Assembly: GCA_019359595.1 (NCBI GenBank)
Contig: JAHHGZ010000002.1
Span: 248,001-312,000 of the forward strand
DNA: 64,000 nucleotides
From: Cyanomargarita calcarea GSE-NOS-MK-12-04C
GTDB taxonomy: Bacteria > Cyanobacteriota > Cyanobacteriia > Cyanobacteriales > Nostocaceae
Direction of reading: 5' to 3'
The position numbers were made by a program, and so were the translations under genes. Each line of letters starts with the position of its first letter. The stretch's first letter is position 1. Of this stretch, positions 27,335 to 36,388 are shown piece by piece. The notes beneath the pieces are model-generated. The model was not told the DNA's origin. It worked only from the letters and a program-made list of their open reading frames with translations, and ran no database searches.

Positions 27335-27880
27335 TTATGCCAATGTTGTCAAGCCCTTTAAGTAATCTTCTAACTGCCGACTGTGGTCATGGGACATTCG
27401 CCCCGGAGGTAATGAATCCGGGGAAAATGCTTGGATCTCTATTACTTCCAAAGGATCTGTAACATCCATTGTTCCCTGCACTTCTGCTTCAACCACAATA
27501 CAAATCGAATGGATTCTAGGATCTCTGTCTGGCTTCGAGTAAACTCCTACCAAACGCCGAATTCTCACTAACTCAAGTCCGGTTTCCTCCATCAATTCCC
27601 GCTGCACCGTATTCGGAATATCCTCTCCCCAATCCACCATGCCTCCGGGGAGTCCCCACAGACCATTGTCAGCCCTCCGAATTAGTACAATCCGACCATC
27701 GGGCAGAATCGGAATGATACTGGTGCCAGTAATCGGATGGCGGAAGATTAGACCAAGTACAGTTTGTCCAAAGCGCCATAAGCCTTTTGTAAACTGGACT
27801 GCTACACCAAAAAAAGCAAGAATGTTCAACCTTCCAATGTTTGTGTTGTAAAGAATTTTGAACCACTCACATTCACTCAA
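27335..27880 (-). CDS. NUDIX hydrolase
   Basis: About 181 residues. The complete Nudix box G-x5-E-x7-REUxEExGU is present as GMVDWGEDIPNTVQ then RELMEETGL, preceded by IIPILPDGRIVLIRRADNGLWGLPG. Such enzymes hydrolyse nucleoside diphosphates linked to another group; the substrate is unknown. There is no ATG in the N-terminal region: the frame can start with TTG at 27880 or with a later GTG (VAVQFTKG). The start is therefore uncertain, but the domain is intact. Confidence 0.88.
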   Translation of the reverse strand: MSECEWFKILYNTNIGRLNILAFFGVAVQFTKGLWRFGQTVLGLIFRHPITGTSIIPILPDGRIVLIRRADNGLWGLPGGMVDWGEDIPNTVQRELMEETGLELVRIRRLVGVYSKPDRDPRIHSICIVVEAEVQGTMDVTDPLEVIEIQAFSPDSLPPGRMSHDHSRQLEDYLKGLTTLA

Positions 27881-28568
27881 GCACTAAAAATCTTGAGTTT
27901 TGCACTATACAAGAACGCTTGTGGCTTGGGGTTTATTCTAACGGTAATCGTAGAATAAATTAATTTTACCATCTACTGAAAATAATTATAGTGTATAGAT
28001 GTATACATAATTGTTTTTATGAATCATGAAACTTTTTTACTTGTAATCCTAATTACACTTATTTAAATATGAGTGTTTTAGAAACCGGACTTCTCAAAGA
28101 AGTGGGGTTTGTGGACACCAAGAATTTTTCTAAGTGATATAAGATTCTTATATATGGATAATTGGCAAATATTAATCCATATTGTTGCTCAAGTTTAACT
28201 AATAATGACTTATAGAAAAATTTATTCTCAAATAGAATTTAACTTAAAATAAGTACCTAGTACAACAAGGCACTCATCAAGGAAGAATATTTTATGGGTT
28301 TTTCAGCCATTTAAGATGGCAGGTTTATTTACGCCGTTGTGTACTAGTTATTACTGTTGGCTACCCTACTCATCGTGTTTTTTAACAGTACTGAATGAGC
28401 AAAATTCGGAATTTACTTTGACAAATAGAAACAAATGCGGTAAAGTTATAATTTGTTTAAAATCTGTTGTTTGTTAGACTGGGCAAAAAGTATATCAATA
28501 GCACTGGTAGCTGATATTGCCTATGTAATGCCTAAACACAGCTTTGTTGTTTATTTAATGAGGTGAAC
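27881..28568. other. Gene-free stretch with an imperfect inverted-repeat element
   Basis: 688 nt between two genes that diverge. CTAGTACAACAAGGC (28257-28271) faces GCCGTTGTGTACTAG (28333-28347), 12 of 15 positions complementary, and between them GCCAT/ATGGC (28306-28320) form a hairpin. No clear flanking direct repeat. The promoter of the small basic protein lies at the right end. No supported coding sequence. Confidence 0.5.
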
Positions 28569-28736
28569 ATGGCCAAGCGCCGCAATCCGAAAAAAGAAAA
28601 GGCGCTACGGAACCAGGCGTATGCCCGAAAGTTTCGTAAACGGACTACTACTGGGCGTATGCAGAGAAGATTCCAACAAAGACCGCCGAAGAGTGAAGAA
28701 GATGAGGGCGCAGCAACAATGGATGCTGCTGAATAA
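28569..28736 (+). CDS. Small, highly basic conserved protein, unknown
   Basis: 55 residues: MAKRRNPKKEKALRNQAYAR, then a further Lys/Arg-rich stretch (KFRKRTTTGRMQRRFQQR) and an acidic tail ending DAAE. AGGTG is 5 nt before the ATG. The composition, with a basic body and acidic tail and no hydrophobic core, suggests an RNA- or ribosome-binding role; I recall similar short proteins across cyanobacteria but do not know a function. It ends 85 nt before a strong hairpin that may end its transcript. Confidence 0.72.
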   Translation: MAKRRNPKKEKALRNQAYARKFRKRTTTGRMQRRFQQRPPKSEEDEGAATMDAAE

Positions 28737-28820
28737 ATTACCCACAGCAATGTCTCTATTTTAACTCTTTCAAATTTAAGGGCGCACATCTGTAGGCCCT
28801 TAATTGTTGGTTGTTATTTC

Positions 28821-28867
28821 TTTCTTGACTGTTGACGGTTAACAGTTAGCAGTCAACAGTCAAGAAA
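28821..28867. terminator. Perfect 16-bp stem-loop between convergent genes
   Basis: TTTCTTGACTGTTGAC (28821-28836) is the exact reverse complement of GTCAACAGTCAAGAAA (28852-28867), with a 15-nt loop. It lies between the small basic protein and argH, which converge, so a bidirectional terminator role is likely. The arms are related to STRR-type GTTGAC/CTGTTGA sequence. Confidence 0.65.
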
Positions 28868-28875
28868 TTACTTCA

Positions 28876-28977
28876 TCCTCGAATAAACTTTTTAATACCC
28901 CGACTTATTCAGGTCGCTCGTTTTGAGTTAGCGTCCCAATCCACATAATATAAACCTGCTCCTTCTTCCTTCATTCA
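28876..28977 (-). repeat. Stop-codon-associated composite repeat, copy after argH
   Basis: On the minus strand it starts at the argH stop itself (TGAATGAAGGAAGAAGG), then AGGTTTATATTATGTGGATT, a hairpin region (GACCTGAATAAGTCGGGGT) and TTAAAAAGTTTATTCGAGGAT. The same order is found at 31940, 40786, 47762, 49270 and 60794. Confidence 0.8.
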
Positions 28978-30360
28978 AAAAGCAATTTCCGTGCGAGCGG
29001 CAAGGAGTGCTTTTTCTATTTGCGCGAAACCTGTACCACCGTAACTGTTACGGGCTGCAACGACTTGACGAGGTGCGATCGCCTCATAAATATCTTCCTG
29101 AAACGCGGGATGGATTTGTTGCCATTCAAGCAATGTCAAATCTTTCAACAATTTGTCAGCAGCTATGCTAGTTTTTACTACTTTGCCCACAAGGTTGTAA
29201 GCTTCCCGGAAAGGCACACCCTTCGCGGCTAAATAATCTGCGACATCGGTAGCGTTGGAAAAATCAGATGCGACTGCGGATGCCAAGCGTTGGGGACGGA
29301 ATTCCAAACCTTCTTTCAGCAAAATTGTCATCGCTTCCAAACACCCTTTGACTGTGTTTACGCTATCAAATAGACATTCTTTGTCTTCTTGCAAATCTTT
29401 GTTATACGCCAAGGGTAGCCCTTTCATAATTACCAGCATCGCTTGTAGATGACCAAAGACACGCCCAGTTTTCCCCCGTACGAGTTCTGGCACATCAGGG
29501 TTTTTCTTTTGAGGCATGATGCTCGAACCGGTGGCACAGCTATCTTTGAGGGTGACAAAGCGGAATTCTTCAGATGCCCACAAAATCACCTCTTCGCTAA
29601 GACGGCTGAGGTGAACCATGATTAAACTAGCAGCACACAAAAACTCAATTGCAAAGTCGCGATCGCTCACTCCATCAAGGCTATTTGCATAAACTTTGTC
29701 AAATTTTAATAGTTCGGCTGTGTAATGGCGATCGATGGGAAAAGTGGTTCCCGCCAAAGCACCGCAACCTAAAGGCGAAATATTCACACGTCTTGACACA
29801 TCTCCTAGACGCTCCCAGTCGCGTTGCAACATCTGATAGTACGCCAAGAGGTGATGAGCCAAACTCACAGGTTGTGCCCGTTGTAGGTGCGTATAACCGG
29901 GAATCAGGGTTTCAACGTTATTGTCGGCTATATCCAGTAAGGCAGTTTGAAATTCTCGTAGTTGGCTGCGAATTTGTTGAATTTGGTCACGGAGGTAAAG
30001 TCTAGTATCCGTACCAACTTGGTCATTGCGGGAGCGGGCTGTGTGCAGCTTTTTACCAGCGTCACCGACAATTTCCGTGAGTCGCCGTTCAACTGCAAAA
30101 TGGACATCTTCGGCATCAATACCAGGATTAAATTTCCCTTCGCGATATTCCTGACGAATTTGTTCTAAGCCTGCGACTAATTGCTCTGCTTCTGCTGGGG
30201 GAATAATATCACACTTACCCAGCATTTTGGCATGAGCGATTGAGCCAGTCAGGTCATACTCAATTAATTCAATATCAAAATTAATACTGGCATTGAAGCG
30301 AGCGATCGCAGGATGTAGCGCTGATTCAAATCGCTCGCTCCAATTTGGCTGTTGAGTCAT
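28975..30360 (-). CDS. argH: Argininosuccinate lyase
   Basis: 461 residues from ATG 30360 ([11 protein letters not shown]); an upstream in-frame ATG at 30420 would read a TGATGAG repeat as protein and is rejected. ArgH splits argininosuccinate into arginine and fumarate, the last step of arginine synthesis. The fumarase/aspartase superfamily signature [12 protein letters not shown] is intact, and [17 protein letters not shown] and [13 protein letters not shown] are the other conserved regions. The product feeds cyanophycin synthesis (cphA, 37.4 kb). The stop codon TGA is the first triplet of the composite repeat at 28876-28977. Confidence 0.96.
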   Translation of the reverse strand: MTQQPNWSERFESALHPAIARFNASINFDIELIEYDLTGSIAHAKMLGKCDIIPPAEAEQLVAGLEQIRQEYREGKFNPGIDAEDVHFAVERRLTEIVGDAGKKLHTARSRNDQVGTDTRLYLRDQIQQIRSQLREFQTALLDIADNNVETLIPGYTHLQRAQPVSLAHHLLAYYQMLQRDWERLGDVSRRVNISPLGCGALAGTTFPIDRHYTAELLKFDKVYANSLDGVSDRDFAIEFLCAASLIMVHLSRLSEEVILWASEEFRFVTLKDSCATGSSIMPQKKNPDVPELVRGKTGRVFGHLQAMLVIMKGLPLAYNKDLQEDKECLFDSVNTVKGCLEAMTILLKEGLEFRPQRLASAVASDFSNATDVADYLAAKGVPFREAYNLVGKVVKTSIAADKLLKDLTLLEWQQIHPAFQEDIYEAIAPRQVVAARNSYGGTGFAQIEKALLAARTEIAF

Positions 30361-30540
30361 ATACCTAGGGAGTGATGAGTGATGAGTGATGAGTGATGAG
30401 TTAGGAGTTAGGAATGGCAAGAGTTAGGAGTTGTCAGTGAGAGGAGGAACTAAGGTTAAAGGTTCAAGGGAAAAGTAATTAATTTTTCTCCTAACTCTTA
30501 TCCCCCAACTCCTAACTCCTAACTCTTAATTCCTAACTCT
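30361..30540. repeat. GAGTTAG/GAGTGAT STRR arrays flanking the argH start
   Basis: Four GAGTGAT units (30370-30397) are followed by GAGTTAG units, and after a spacer the complementary CTAACTC units (30478-30540). They fill the gap between the 68-residue membrane protein and argH. Confidence 0.75.
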
Positions 30541-30545
30541 TTACT

Positions 30546-30752
30546 TTAACCGTAGGTGGTAAGATTGCGAAATACATAGCCAATAACTAATCCAATCAAC
30601 ATTGCCCAAACTTGGCCTGTTTTCACAAAGTGGTTAAAGGCCTGTTGCATCTGACCGACGATGTTTGGATCGGTGATGTTTTGGGCTACAACTGTCCAGT
30701 TTACAGGGAAGTGCCAGACTAATTGAGATATTAAATCTGTGTAATAGTTCAT
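30546..30752 (-). CDS. Small conserved membrane protein, unknown
   Basis: 68 residues: a polar amphipathic front (MNYYTDLISQLVWHFPVNWTVVAQ), a middle QMQQAFNHFVKTGQ, and a C-terminal transmembrane helix (VWAMLIGLVIGYVFRNLTTYG). The even composition and clean topology suggest a real gene; I recall similar small proteins in cyanobacteria without assigned function. It lies upstream of argH on the same strand, separated by STRR arrays. Confidence 0.6.
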   Translation of the reverse strand: MNYYTDLISQLVWHFPVNWTVVAQNITDPNIVGQMQQAFNHFVKTGQVWAMLIGLVIGYVFRNLTTYG

Positions 30753-30968
30753 ATTTTCTCAAATGAGCTTTATTTTAGTAAATAGTCAATAGCCAATATT
30801 CCATAAATTACGGAATGTTAACTATCAACTATGAGCTATGGGCGTGTCATTCCTCGACTAAATTACTAGGGATGACTTTCAAGTGATAACCTCTAATTTT
30901 GGCGATCGCAACCCCTAATTCTGAAGTAAGTGCTAAATATTACCTATAACTAATAGTCCACACATACA

Positions 30969-31000
30969 AGATCCCCGATTCTTAAAGAAGTCGGGGATCT
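30969..31000 (-). terminator. Hairpin downstream of larB
   Basis: AGATCCCCGA (30969-30978) is the reverse complement of TCGGGGATCT (30991-31000), loop 12 nt. The arms are the same as in the hairpin after the dps gene at 46201-46235, so this is a dispersed palindrome used near 3' ends. Confidence 0.6.
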
Positions 31001-31029
31001 GACTCTTAACCTCAAGTTCCAGCTAATAC

Positions 31030-31800
31030 CTACCGCAATTTCTCGGCTGTCCGCAAAATTTGCCCTGCTAAAACAGCAGCACCAAAACCATTATCTATAT
31101 TCACCACGCCCACACCAGCAGCACAAGAGTTTAACATTGTCAAGAGCGGTGCTAAACCATTAAAACTTGCACCATAGCCGATGCTGGTAGGAACGGCAAT
31201 TACCGGACAATCAGCCAAACCCGCAACAACGCTAGGTAATGCCCCTTCCATTCCCGCAACGACAATTAAAACTGAGGCTGAATCAATGACGTGGCGGTTA
31301 CTTAGCAAGCGATGAATGCCAGCAACACCCACATCCCAGAGACGTTGGACGCAGAAACCAGAAAGTTCAGCGGTGACGGCAGCTTCCTCAGCGACGGGTA
31401 AATCAGCGGTTCCAGCCGAAAGAATGCCAATAGTACCTTTGGAACGCGGTTCAATGGTATCAGGAGTAATGGCACAAATTTTTGCTGCTTCGTAGTACTG
31501 CAAATCGCTGACTTTAGGTTGCAGTGCAGTGTAAACTTCCGGTTCGATGCGGGTAGCCATTACTACCGGGTTACGCAGGCGCATCACCTCCATAATTTTG
31601 GCGATTTGGTCAGGACTTTTACCAGGGCCCCAAATTACCTCTGGGAAACCAGTTCTCAATCCCCGGTTGTGGTCAATTTTGGCAAATTCCCCGACTGATT
31701 CATACGCCAAATCTTTGAGTTTGTCTACTGCCACATCGGGGGTAACCTTACCATTAGCAACCGCAATCAGGAGCGATCGCAAACCTTGTTCATCAGTCAT
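31030..31800 (-). CDS. larB: Nickel pincer cofactor biosynthesis protein LarB (PurE-like)
   Basis: 256 residues. LarB carboxylates and hydrolyses nicotinic acid adenine dinucleotide in synthesis of the nickel-pincer cofactor. The C-terminal half has the PurE (AIR carboxylase)-like fold: GILSAGTADLPVAEEAAVTAELSG, VAGMEGALPSVVAGLADCPVIAVPTSIGYG and AGVGVVNIDNGFGAA. The N-terminal part (GFPEVIWGPGKSPDQIAKIM) is the LarB-specific domain. Neither larC nor larE is nearby, so the cofactor pathway cannot be judged from this window. It is alone on its strand with a terminator-like hairpin after it. Confidence 0.88.
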   Translation of the reverse strand: MTDEQGLRSLLIAVANGKVTPDVAVDKLKDLAYESVGEFAKIDHNRGLRTGFPEVIWGPGKSPDQIAKIMEVMRLRNPVVMATRIEPEVYTALQPKVSDLQYYEAAKICAITPDTIEPRSKGTIGILSAGTADLPVAEEAAVTAELSGFCVQRLWDVGVAGIHRLLSNRHVIDSASVLIVVAGMEGALPSVVAGLADCPVIAVPTSIGYGASFNGLAPLLTMLNSCAAGVGVVNIDNGFGAAVLAGQILRTAEKLR

Positions 31801-31810
31801 TTTTATATTG

Positions 31811-31895
31811 AGTTATTGGTTGTTGGTTGTTAGTTGTTATTTGTTGGTTGTTGGTCGCAAACCACTAACCACCAACCACTAACCACTAACAACTA
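31811..31895. repeat. STRR array upstream of larB
   Basis: GTTGGTT/GTTAGTT units (31814-31853) followed by complementary AACCACT/AACCACC units (31858-31893): another near-palindromic heptamer pair. Confidence 0.75.
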
Positions 31896-31939
31896 GCCAT
31901 TATCCGCTTCCTTGTGGGTGGTTTGATACCCGGATAAGA

Positions 31940-32078
31940 AACAGGTCGCTCGTTTTAAGTTGCGGCTTCCGGGTGAGCGTTCAGCGTTCGACTGACTTGT
32001 ACTGAGCCTTGTCGAAGTAGCCGAAGTCCGAAAAGTCTCAATCCCCATATATAAACCTTCTTCCTTCTTCCTTCTTCA
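31940..32078 (-). repeat. Composite repeat, copy after the ABC binding protein, with nested insert
   Basis: On the minus strand the heptamers (AAGGAAG) abut the stop codon at 32078-32076, followed by AGGTTTATATATGGGGATT, then about 85 nt of unrelated sequence (including CTACTTCGACAAGGCTCAGT), then the rest of the element (CAACTTAAAACGAGCGACC). The extra part looks like a second repeat inserted in the first. Confidence 0.65.
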
Positions 32079-33848
32079 ATCTGTGATTTTAATTTCGTGA
32101 ATATTCCAGAATGCACCGCCGATAGCAGAAAACTGGATACCTTCAAACCGATTGCGGACTGCAGATAGGGCCAAGGGATTAACCAGGTAAATAAAAGGTA
32201 AGTTTTCCTGAGTTATTCGCTGAGTTTGACCATAAAGTGCTTTGACTTTGGCTTCATCAAATTCCTGAGTCGCTTGAATATAAAGTTTAGCAATTTCTGC
32301 TTCCCAAGGATATACCTGTTGACCTTCAATTGGCTTTTGTCCTGCTTGGGGTTTTTGATTAAACATATGCAATCCGCCTTCAGGTGCCCAAACGTTTGCA
32401 CCATCATTCGGTTCTAAACCACCAGTCAGTCCCATCAAAATAGCTTCAAAGTCTAAGGAATTAGAAACTTTATCTGTCAAAGCACTCCAAGCGATGGGAT
32501 TGAAATCAACTTGGATGCCGATTTTCCCCAAGTCTCGTTTAACTTGCGCTCCCATTGCTTCCCGGATTTTGTTCCCAGAATTAGTAATCAAATTGAAACG
32601 GATGCGGTTGCCTTCACTATCTAATAGCTGACTTTTTTCGTTATACTTAAACCCAGCTTTTGTGAGCAGTTGCTTTGCTTTCTCGGTATTATAATCGTAT
32701 ACCTTTAGTCCTTCTTTAGGGGAAAGGTAATAGGGGCTTTGTAGAGAAATTGGTGAATCCTGAGGTACGCCTATGCCACGAAAAGTATTGTTAATCATTG
32801 TTTGGCGGTCAATGGCATAAGCTACTGCTTGTCTGAATTCAACACTATTAAACCAACGGGACTTAATGGGATCGATTAACGGCTTGCCGTTTCTTTTACC
32901 TTGATTCAAATTAAAAAATACAAAGGAGGTGCTGGTTGTGGGACCACCGTTGTAAATTTTGAAATTGCCCTGCTTTTCTTGCACCTTTAGCAAAGAAAAA
33001 TAATCAGGTGACACCCCTAGAGAATCTAAACCACCAGAGCGAAATTGTAACAAAGAAGTATCTGTTGATTCTACAATTTGCATTACAATTCGTTCGATAT
33101 AAGGCAGAGTTTCACCTTTAGTACCTTTGCGCCAATAGTAAGGGTTCCGTCGCAATATTAGCCGCTCGCTAGTGACATAACGTTCCAATTTATAAGGCCC
33201 ATTAACAATAATTTGGTCAACAGGTGTGTCAATACCCCACTTCTTTATAAATAATGGGTTGCCCTCTGAGTCTTTTGTTTTTACCGATTCTCGCAAAATA
33301 TGAGCGGGTAAAATTGGAACGCTGTTATTGAGCAGAAAAGGTCTAAAGGGTTCTGGTAAAGTAAATTCTATACGGCGCTCATCGACTTTTCGTAAAGTGG
33401 GCAACTTGCGACTTTCACCAATTCTAAATCCATCTCTAATATCTGTGGGAATCGCTTCATTGAAGTAAATATCATTGTAAGTAAACAGAACATCATCTAC
33501 GGTTAAAGGCTGTCCATCAGACCATTTTAATCCTTGCCGTAAGGTAAAAGTAAACTTTAATTTGTCATCAGAAATTTGCCACGATTCGGCTAAGATAGGT
33601 TCAAGTTTGGCAGTTAGCGGGTTTTGGCTGATTAATCCCTCATAAGCCAATCCTAGAATTCTGCTTGAATCTGCATCTTGACTAAGAGGATAGTTAAAAG
33701 TTTTCGGATCGCTGAGAAGACCTTGTACCAATTGTGGTACTTGTGCAGCCTTGGATTTATATTCCAACGGGTTGCAGGCAACAACTGTCAGTGCTGTTAC
33801 CATAGTTAAAATTATTGGTAACCAAAAACGTTTAATAATATTCATCAT
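32076..33848 (-). CDS. ABC transporter substrate-binding protein, family 5 (peptide/nickel type), lipoprotein
   Basis: 590 residues from ATG 33848 (or 33845). The signal peptide LPIILTMVTALTVVAC has a lipobox ending in Cys, so it is a lipoprotein. The SBP_bac_5 signature is clear: LTAKLEPILAESWQISDDKLKFTFTLRQGLKWSDGQPLTVDDVLFTYN, and later VEFRQAVAYAIDRQTMINN. Such proteins bind oligopeptides or similar solutes for an Opp/Dpp permease. No permease gene is adjacent. An upstream start at 33893 would overlap a decayed PIN gene whose stop is at 33871, so the shorter form is preferred. A stop-associated composite repeat follows. Confidence 0.92.
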   Translation of the reverse strand: MMNIIKRFWLPIILTMVTALTVVACNPLEYKSKAAQVPQLVQGLLSDPKTFNYPLSQDADSSRILGLAYEGLISQNPLTAKLEPILAESWQISDDKLKFTFTLRQGLKWSDGQPLTVDDVLFTYNDIYFNEAIPTDIRDGFRIGESRKLPTLRKVDERRIEFTLPEPFRPFLLNNSVPILPAHILRESVKTKDSEGNPLFIKKWGIDTPVDQIIVNGPYKLERYVTSERLILRRNPYYWRKGTKGETLPYIERIVMQIVESTDTSLLQFRSGGLDSLGVSPDYFSLLKVQEKQGNFKIYNGGPTTSTSFVFFNLNQGKRNGKPLIDPIKSRWFNSVEFRQAVAYAIDRQTMINNTFRGIGVPQDSPISLQSPYYLSPKEGLKVYDYNTEKAKQLLTKAGFKYNEKSQLLDSEGNRIRFNLITNSGNKIREAMGAQVKRDLGKIGIQVDFNPIAWSALTDKVSNSLDFEAILMGLTGGLEPNDGANVWAPEGGLHMFNQKPQAGQKPIEGQQVYPWEAEIAKLYIQATQEFDEAKVKALYGQTQRITQENLPFIYLVNPLALSAVRNRFEGIQFSAIGGAFWNIHEIKITD

Positions 33849-33868
33849 TTCAATACTTGATTTCCTTG

Positions 33869-34139
33869 CTAAATTGATTGAGATTGTAGCCAACCGATGA
33901 GGTTTTCCGTTTTGTTGAAGTACTGGATGCCAGTATTGCGTAAAATTTCTGTAACTTCTGGTTTTCCAAATTCCTTAGAATTGTTACTTAAAAATATCTT
34001 TACTTCATTTGAATGCGAGCTAGCATGAGAAATAATGGAGTGATGTCGGTGTATTTAGCAGCAAATTTTCTGCTAGTTCATCCTGCCCTTTAGCAATGCT
34101 CATTAAAAAGTTTGTTTCGACGTAAAGTAATACTGTCAA
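33869..34139 (-). pseudogene. Decayed PIN-domain gene
   Basis: A TTG at 34139, overlapping the upstream stop as TTGA, opens VLLYVETNFLMSIAKGQDEL, which is the N terminus of a PIN-domain ribonuclease with its first Asp/Glu-type acidic residue. That frame stops after FSC. In another frame the C-terminal part appears (VKIFLSNNSKEFGKPEVTEI, then YFNKTENLIGWL) and ends at TAG 33871-33869. The total of about 90 codons against the usual 130-160, and the frame change, show loss of the middle. The gene once overlapped its upstream neighbour, a toxin-like pair. Confidence 0.75.
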
Positions 34140-34597
34140 GGCTGAGTAAGTCCACCTTCTAGTAACTGCGATAAACCTATTTCTGCCATCTCATTTAAAG
34201 CTGGCGGTATTTCTAACTTCCAGCGATAACACAAATCACCGATCCAGGCTTCTATTAGACCTGTGAGATAAGCATTAAAGATTTGTTTGTCCCTAAATTT
34301 TGGCTCATAATAACTCAAGACATCGACCGTATTAAGACTCAGAATTACTTCTGAAAGTTTTGAACCATCCCATCGGAAAACCAAAATTTTTTCCAAATCA
34401 ACAAACATCCCAAATGGAATCGAAGTTTTTGACTCTTGTAAATAATCGATAAGTTGCAAGATACCATATTCTCTTGTTTTTTCTCTGTTTGAATCAAATG
34501 GATAACCTGTGACTTCCACTATCAAAACAACTTTATCTTCTTTGTCTACTGCAATGACACCCGGACGGTGTACATCTTCCAAGTTTTTTGCGAACAT
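34136..34597 (-). CDS. Hypothetical protein, possibly PD-(D/E)XK-like
   Basis: 153 residues from ATG 34597; a longer start at 34672 would overlap ispF by 37 nt and is less likely. The region RPGVIAVDKEDKVVLIVEVTG resembles the D-x(n)-E-x-K core strand pair of restriction-like nucleases, but the last position is T rather than K in VEVTG, so activity is doubtful. The rest (GMFVDLEKILVFRWDG) fits the same fold class. Its stop overlaps the start of a PIN-domain gene that is now broken. Function unknown. Confidence 0.65.
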   Translation of the reverse strand: MFAKNLEDVHRPGVIAVDKEDKVVLIVEVTGYPFDSNREKTREYGILQLIDYLQESKTSIPFGMFVDLEKILVFRWDGSKLSEVILSLNTVDVLSYYEPKFRDKQIFNAYLTGLIEAWIGDLCYRWKLEIPPALNEMAEIGLSQLLEGGLTQP

Positions 34598-34635
34598 TTC
34601 TTTAAACCTCTTAATTCGCGATCGCTTCCCATTAT

Positions 34636-35115
34636 CTATTCCCGACTTAGCAATACAACCGCATAAGCGCAAATACCTTCCTCACGTCCAACAGGGCCTA
34701 ATTTCTCATTAGTAGTAGCTTTCACACCAACTTGATTGGGTTCCAATTGCAAGACATGAGCAATTTTCGAGCGCATATTGTCAATGTGCGGTTTGAGTTT
34801 GGGACGTTCTGCGACAACTACAGAATCAATATTACCAACCCGCCAACCGAGTGAGCGTACCAGATCGTGTACCTTACCCAATAACACCAAACTATCAGCC
34901 CCCGCCCATTCTGCTTCAGTTGGTGGAAAATAATGTCCAATATCTCCCAACGATAAAGCCCCCAACATCGCATCCATAATCGCGTGGGTGAGGACATCAG
35001 CATCACTGTGTCCCAACAAACCCAAACTGTGAGGAATATTTACACCACCCAGAATTAAAGGGCGATCGCCTACTAATCGGTGTATGTCGTAGCCGTTACC
35101 AATACGAATGTTCAT
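34636..35115 (-). CDS. ispF: 2-C-methyl-D-erythritol 2,4-cyclodiphosphate synthase
   Basis: 159 residues, full length. IspF makes the cyclodiphosphate intermediate of the MEP isoprenoid pathway, which supplies carotenoids, phytol and quinones. The signature GYDIHRL (zinc-binding Asp and His), [18 protein letters not shown] and the C-terminal [21 protein letters not shown] are all intact. It lies 82 nt downstream of trmD on the same strand. Confidence 0.96.
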   Translation of the reverse strand: MNIRIGNGYDIHRLVGDRPLILGGVNIPHSLGLLGHSDADVLTHAIMDAMLGALSLGDIGHYFPPTEAEWAGADSLVLLGKVHDLVRSLGWRVGNIDSVVVAERPKLKPHIDNMRSKIAHVLQLEPNQVGVKATTNEKLGPVGREEGICAYAVVLLSRE

Positions 35116-35197
35116 GTTCTCAATTTTAGATTTTAGATTGGCACAAAGGAGAAAAGTTTTGAGTTTGTAAGTTTTTTAACTCCGCTCCTCCTAACTC

Positions 35198-35887
35198 CTA
35201 CTTCTCCTCTTCCCATTCTTGAAGCAAGTCAGGACGACGCAAGCGTGTTCTTTTGAGTTGTTGTGCAAAACGCCACTTGGCAATTTCAGCGTGATTCCCA
35301 CTCAGAAGAACATTCGGGACTTTCCAGCCGCGAAAATCTGCAGGACGGGTATACTGCGGATAATCCAGCAACCCAGACTCAAAACTCTCTGCTTTTAAAG
35401 ACTCCACCTTGCCCACGGTTCCTGGAAGCAAGCGCATCACGCCATTAATTAAAGCCATTGCCGGGATTTCGCCACCGGTAAGAACAAAATCACCCAAAGA
35501 AACCTCACGGGTCACTAAATACGACACCCGTTCATCGACTCCTTCATAATGACCACAGATAACAATTAACTGGTCATAATTTTCCGCCAATTCTCGAAAC
35601 AGAGGTTGATTTATAGTTTGTCCTTGAGGACTCATCAAAATCACCTCTCTTCGAGGTAAAATCGGCAGTGACTCAACAGCAGCAAAGATGGGTTCGGGCT
35701 TCATTAGCATCCCCACGCCGCCGCCATAGGGTTCATCATCAACTTTTCGGTGCTTATCGGTGGTAAAGTCCCTTGGGTTAACCAGATGCACTTGGGCAAT
35801 CTGTTTGGCTAGGGCTTTACCCAGCAGTCCAGAGCTTAGAACTGAGTTAAAACAATCAGGAAACAGCGTAACTATATCAAAGCGCAC
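35198..35887 (-). CDS. trmD: tRNA (guanine-N1-)-methyltransferase
   Basis: 229 residues. TrmD methylates G37 next to the anticodon of some tRNAs and prevents frameshifting. It has the SPOUT trefoil-knot features VICGHYEGVDERV, EVSLGDFVLTGGE and the N-terminal MRFDIVTLFPDCF. The C-terminal DNA/RNA-binding part ends RPDLLQEWEEEK. ATG at 35887 has no close upstream gene. Confidence 0.96.
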   Translation of the reverse strand: MRFDIVTLFPDCFNSVLSSGLLGKALAKQIAQVHLVNPRDFTTDKHRKVDDEPYGGGVGMLMKPEPIFAAVESLPILPRREVILMSPQGQTINQPLFRELAENYDQLIVICGHYEGVDERVSYLVTREVSLGDFVLTGGEIPAMALINGVMRLLPGTVGKVESLKAESFESGLLDYPQYTRPADFRGWKVPNVLLSGNHAEIAKWRFAQQLKRTRLRRPDLLQEWEEEK

Positions 35888-36388
35888 AGTATTTCGTATT
35901 CGAGGACACTATTCTTAAGAGTGAATGTTTTACAAAAATAAACAAATGTGGTCTAAAACAGAGACAAAGTGAATCAATAGTATCTAAAAGTACCAGAAAA
36001 CTTGGATTCCATGAGGGATCAAAAGTTTTTCTAATTACTTAATTTATGTTTAAATATTGTCACATCTAAATTGAAATTAATAATCTGACCAGGTTAACAA
36101 CTTCGGTGGCTGCATCGATCCAGCATGAAGAAAACAGCGTGTTAAAGCCTGCTCTCCTGCCAGGAACCACGAGAAACACAAGCCCCCACATCATAATATT
36201 TTGCCAGTCTAGAGAAATTGGACAGGTAAAAATCAAAGTGCAGGCTAATATAATCGACAACGGACAAATGAAAAACTCTGCGGCGTTTGCCGTGTTCAGC
36301 AGTGTCCTCAAGAGCGGGGCGAAGCGCGAAAATAATTAGGCGAACAACCTTGTTTAACTCACCTGAAGTTGTTGACAGGAGGAACACA
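35888..36388. other. Divergent region between trmD and cphB
   Basis: 501 nt carrying the promoters of both flanking genes. I see no credible gene; short frames on both strands lack ribosome binding sites and conserved features. Only the AGGAGG before cphB (36377-36382) is clear. I could not confirm an NtcA box. Confidence 0.4.

Noticed and set aside
33849-33893. Longer N terminus for the ABC binding protein
   Set aside because: It would overlap the decayed PIN gene and would place 15 polar residues before the lipoprotein signal.
36066-36339. Overlapping short frames on both strands before cphB
   Set aside because: They are mutual shadows in a promoter region; no ribosome binding site and no family match.
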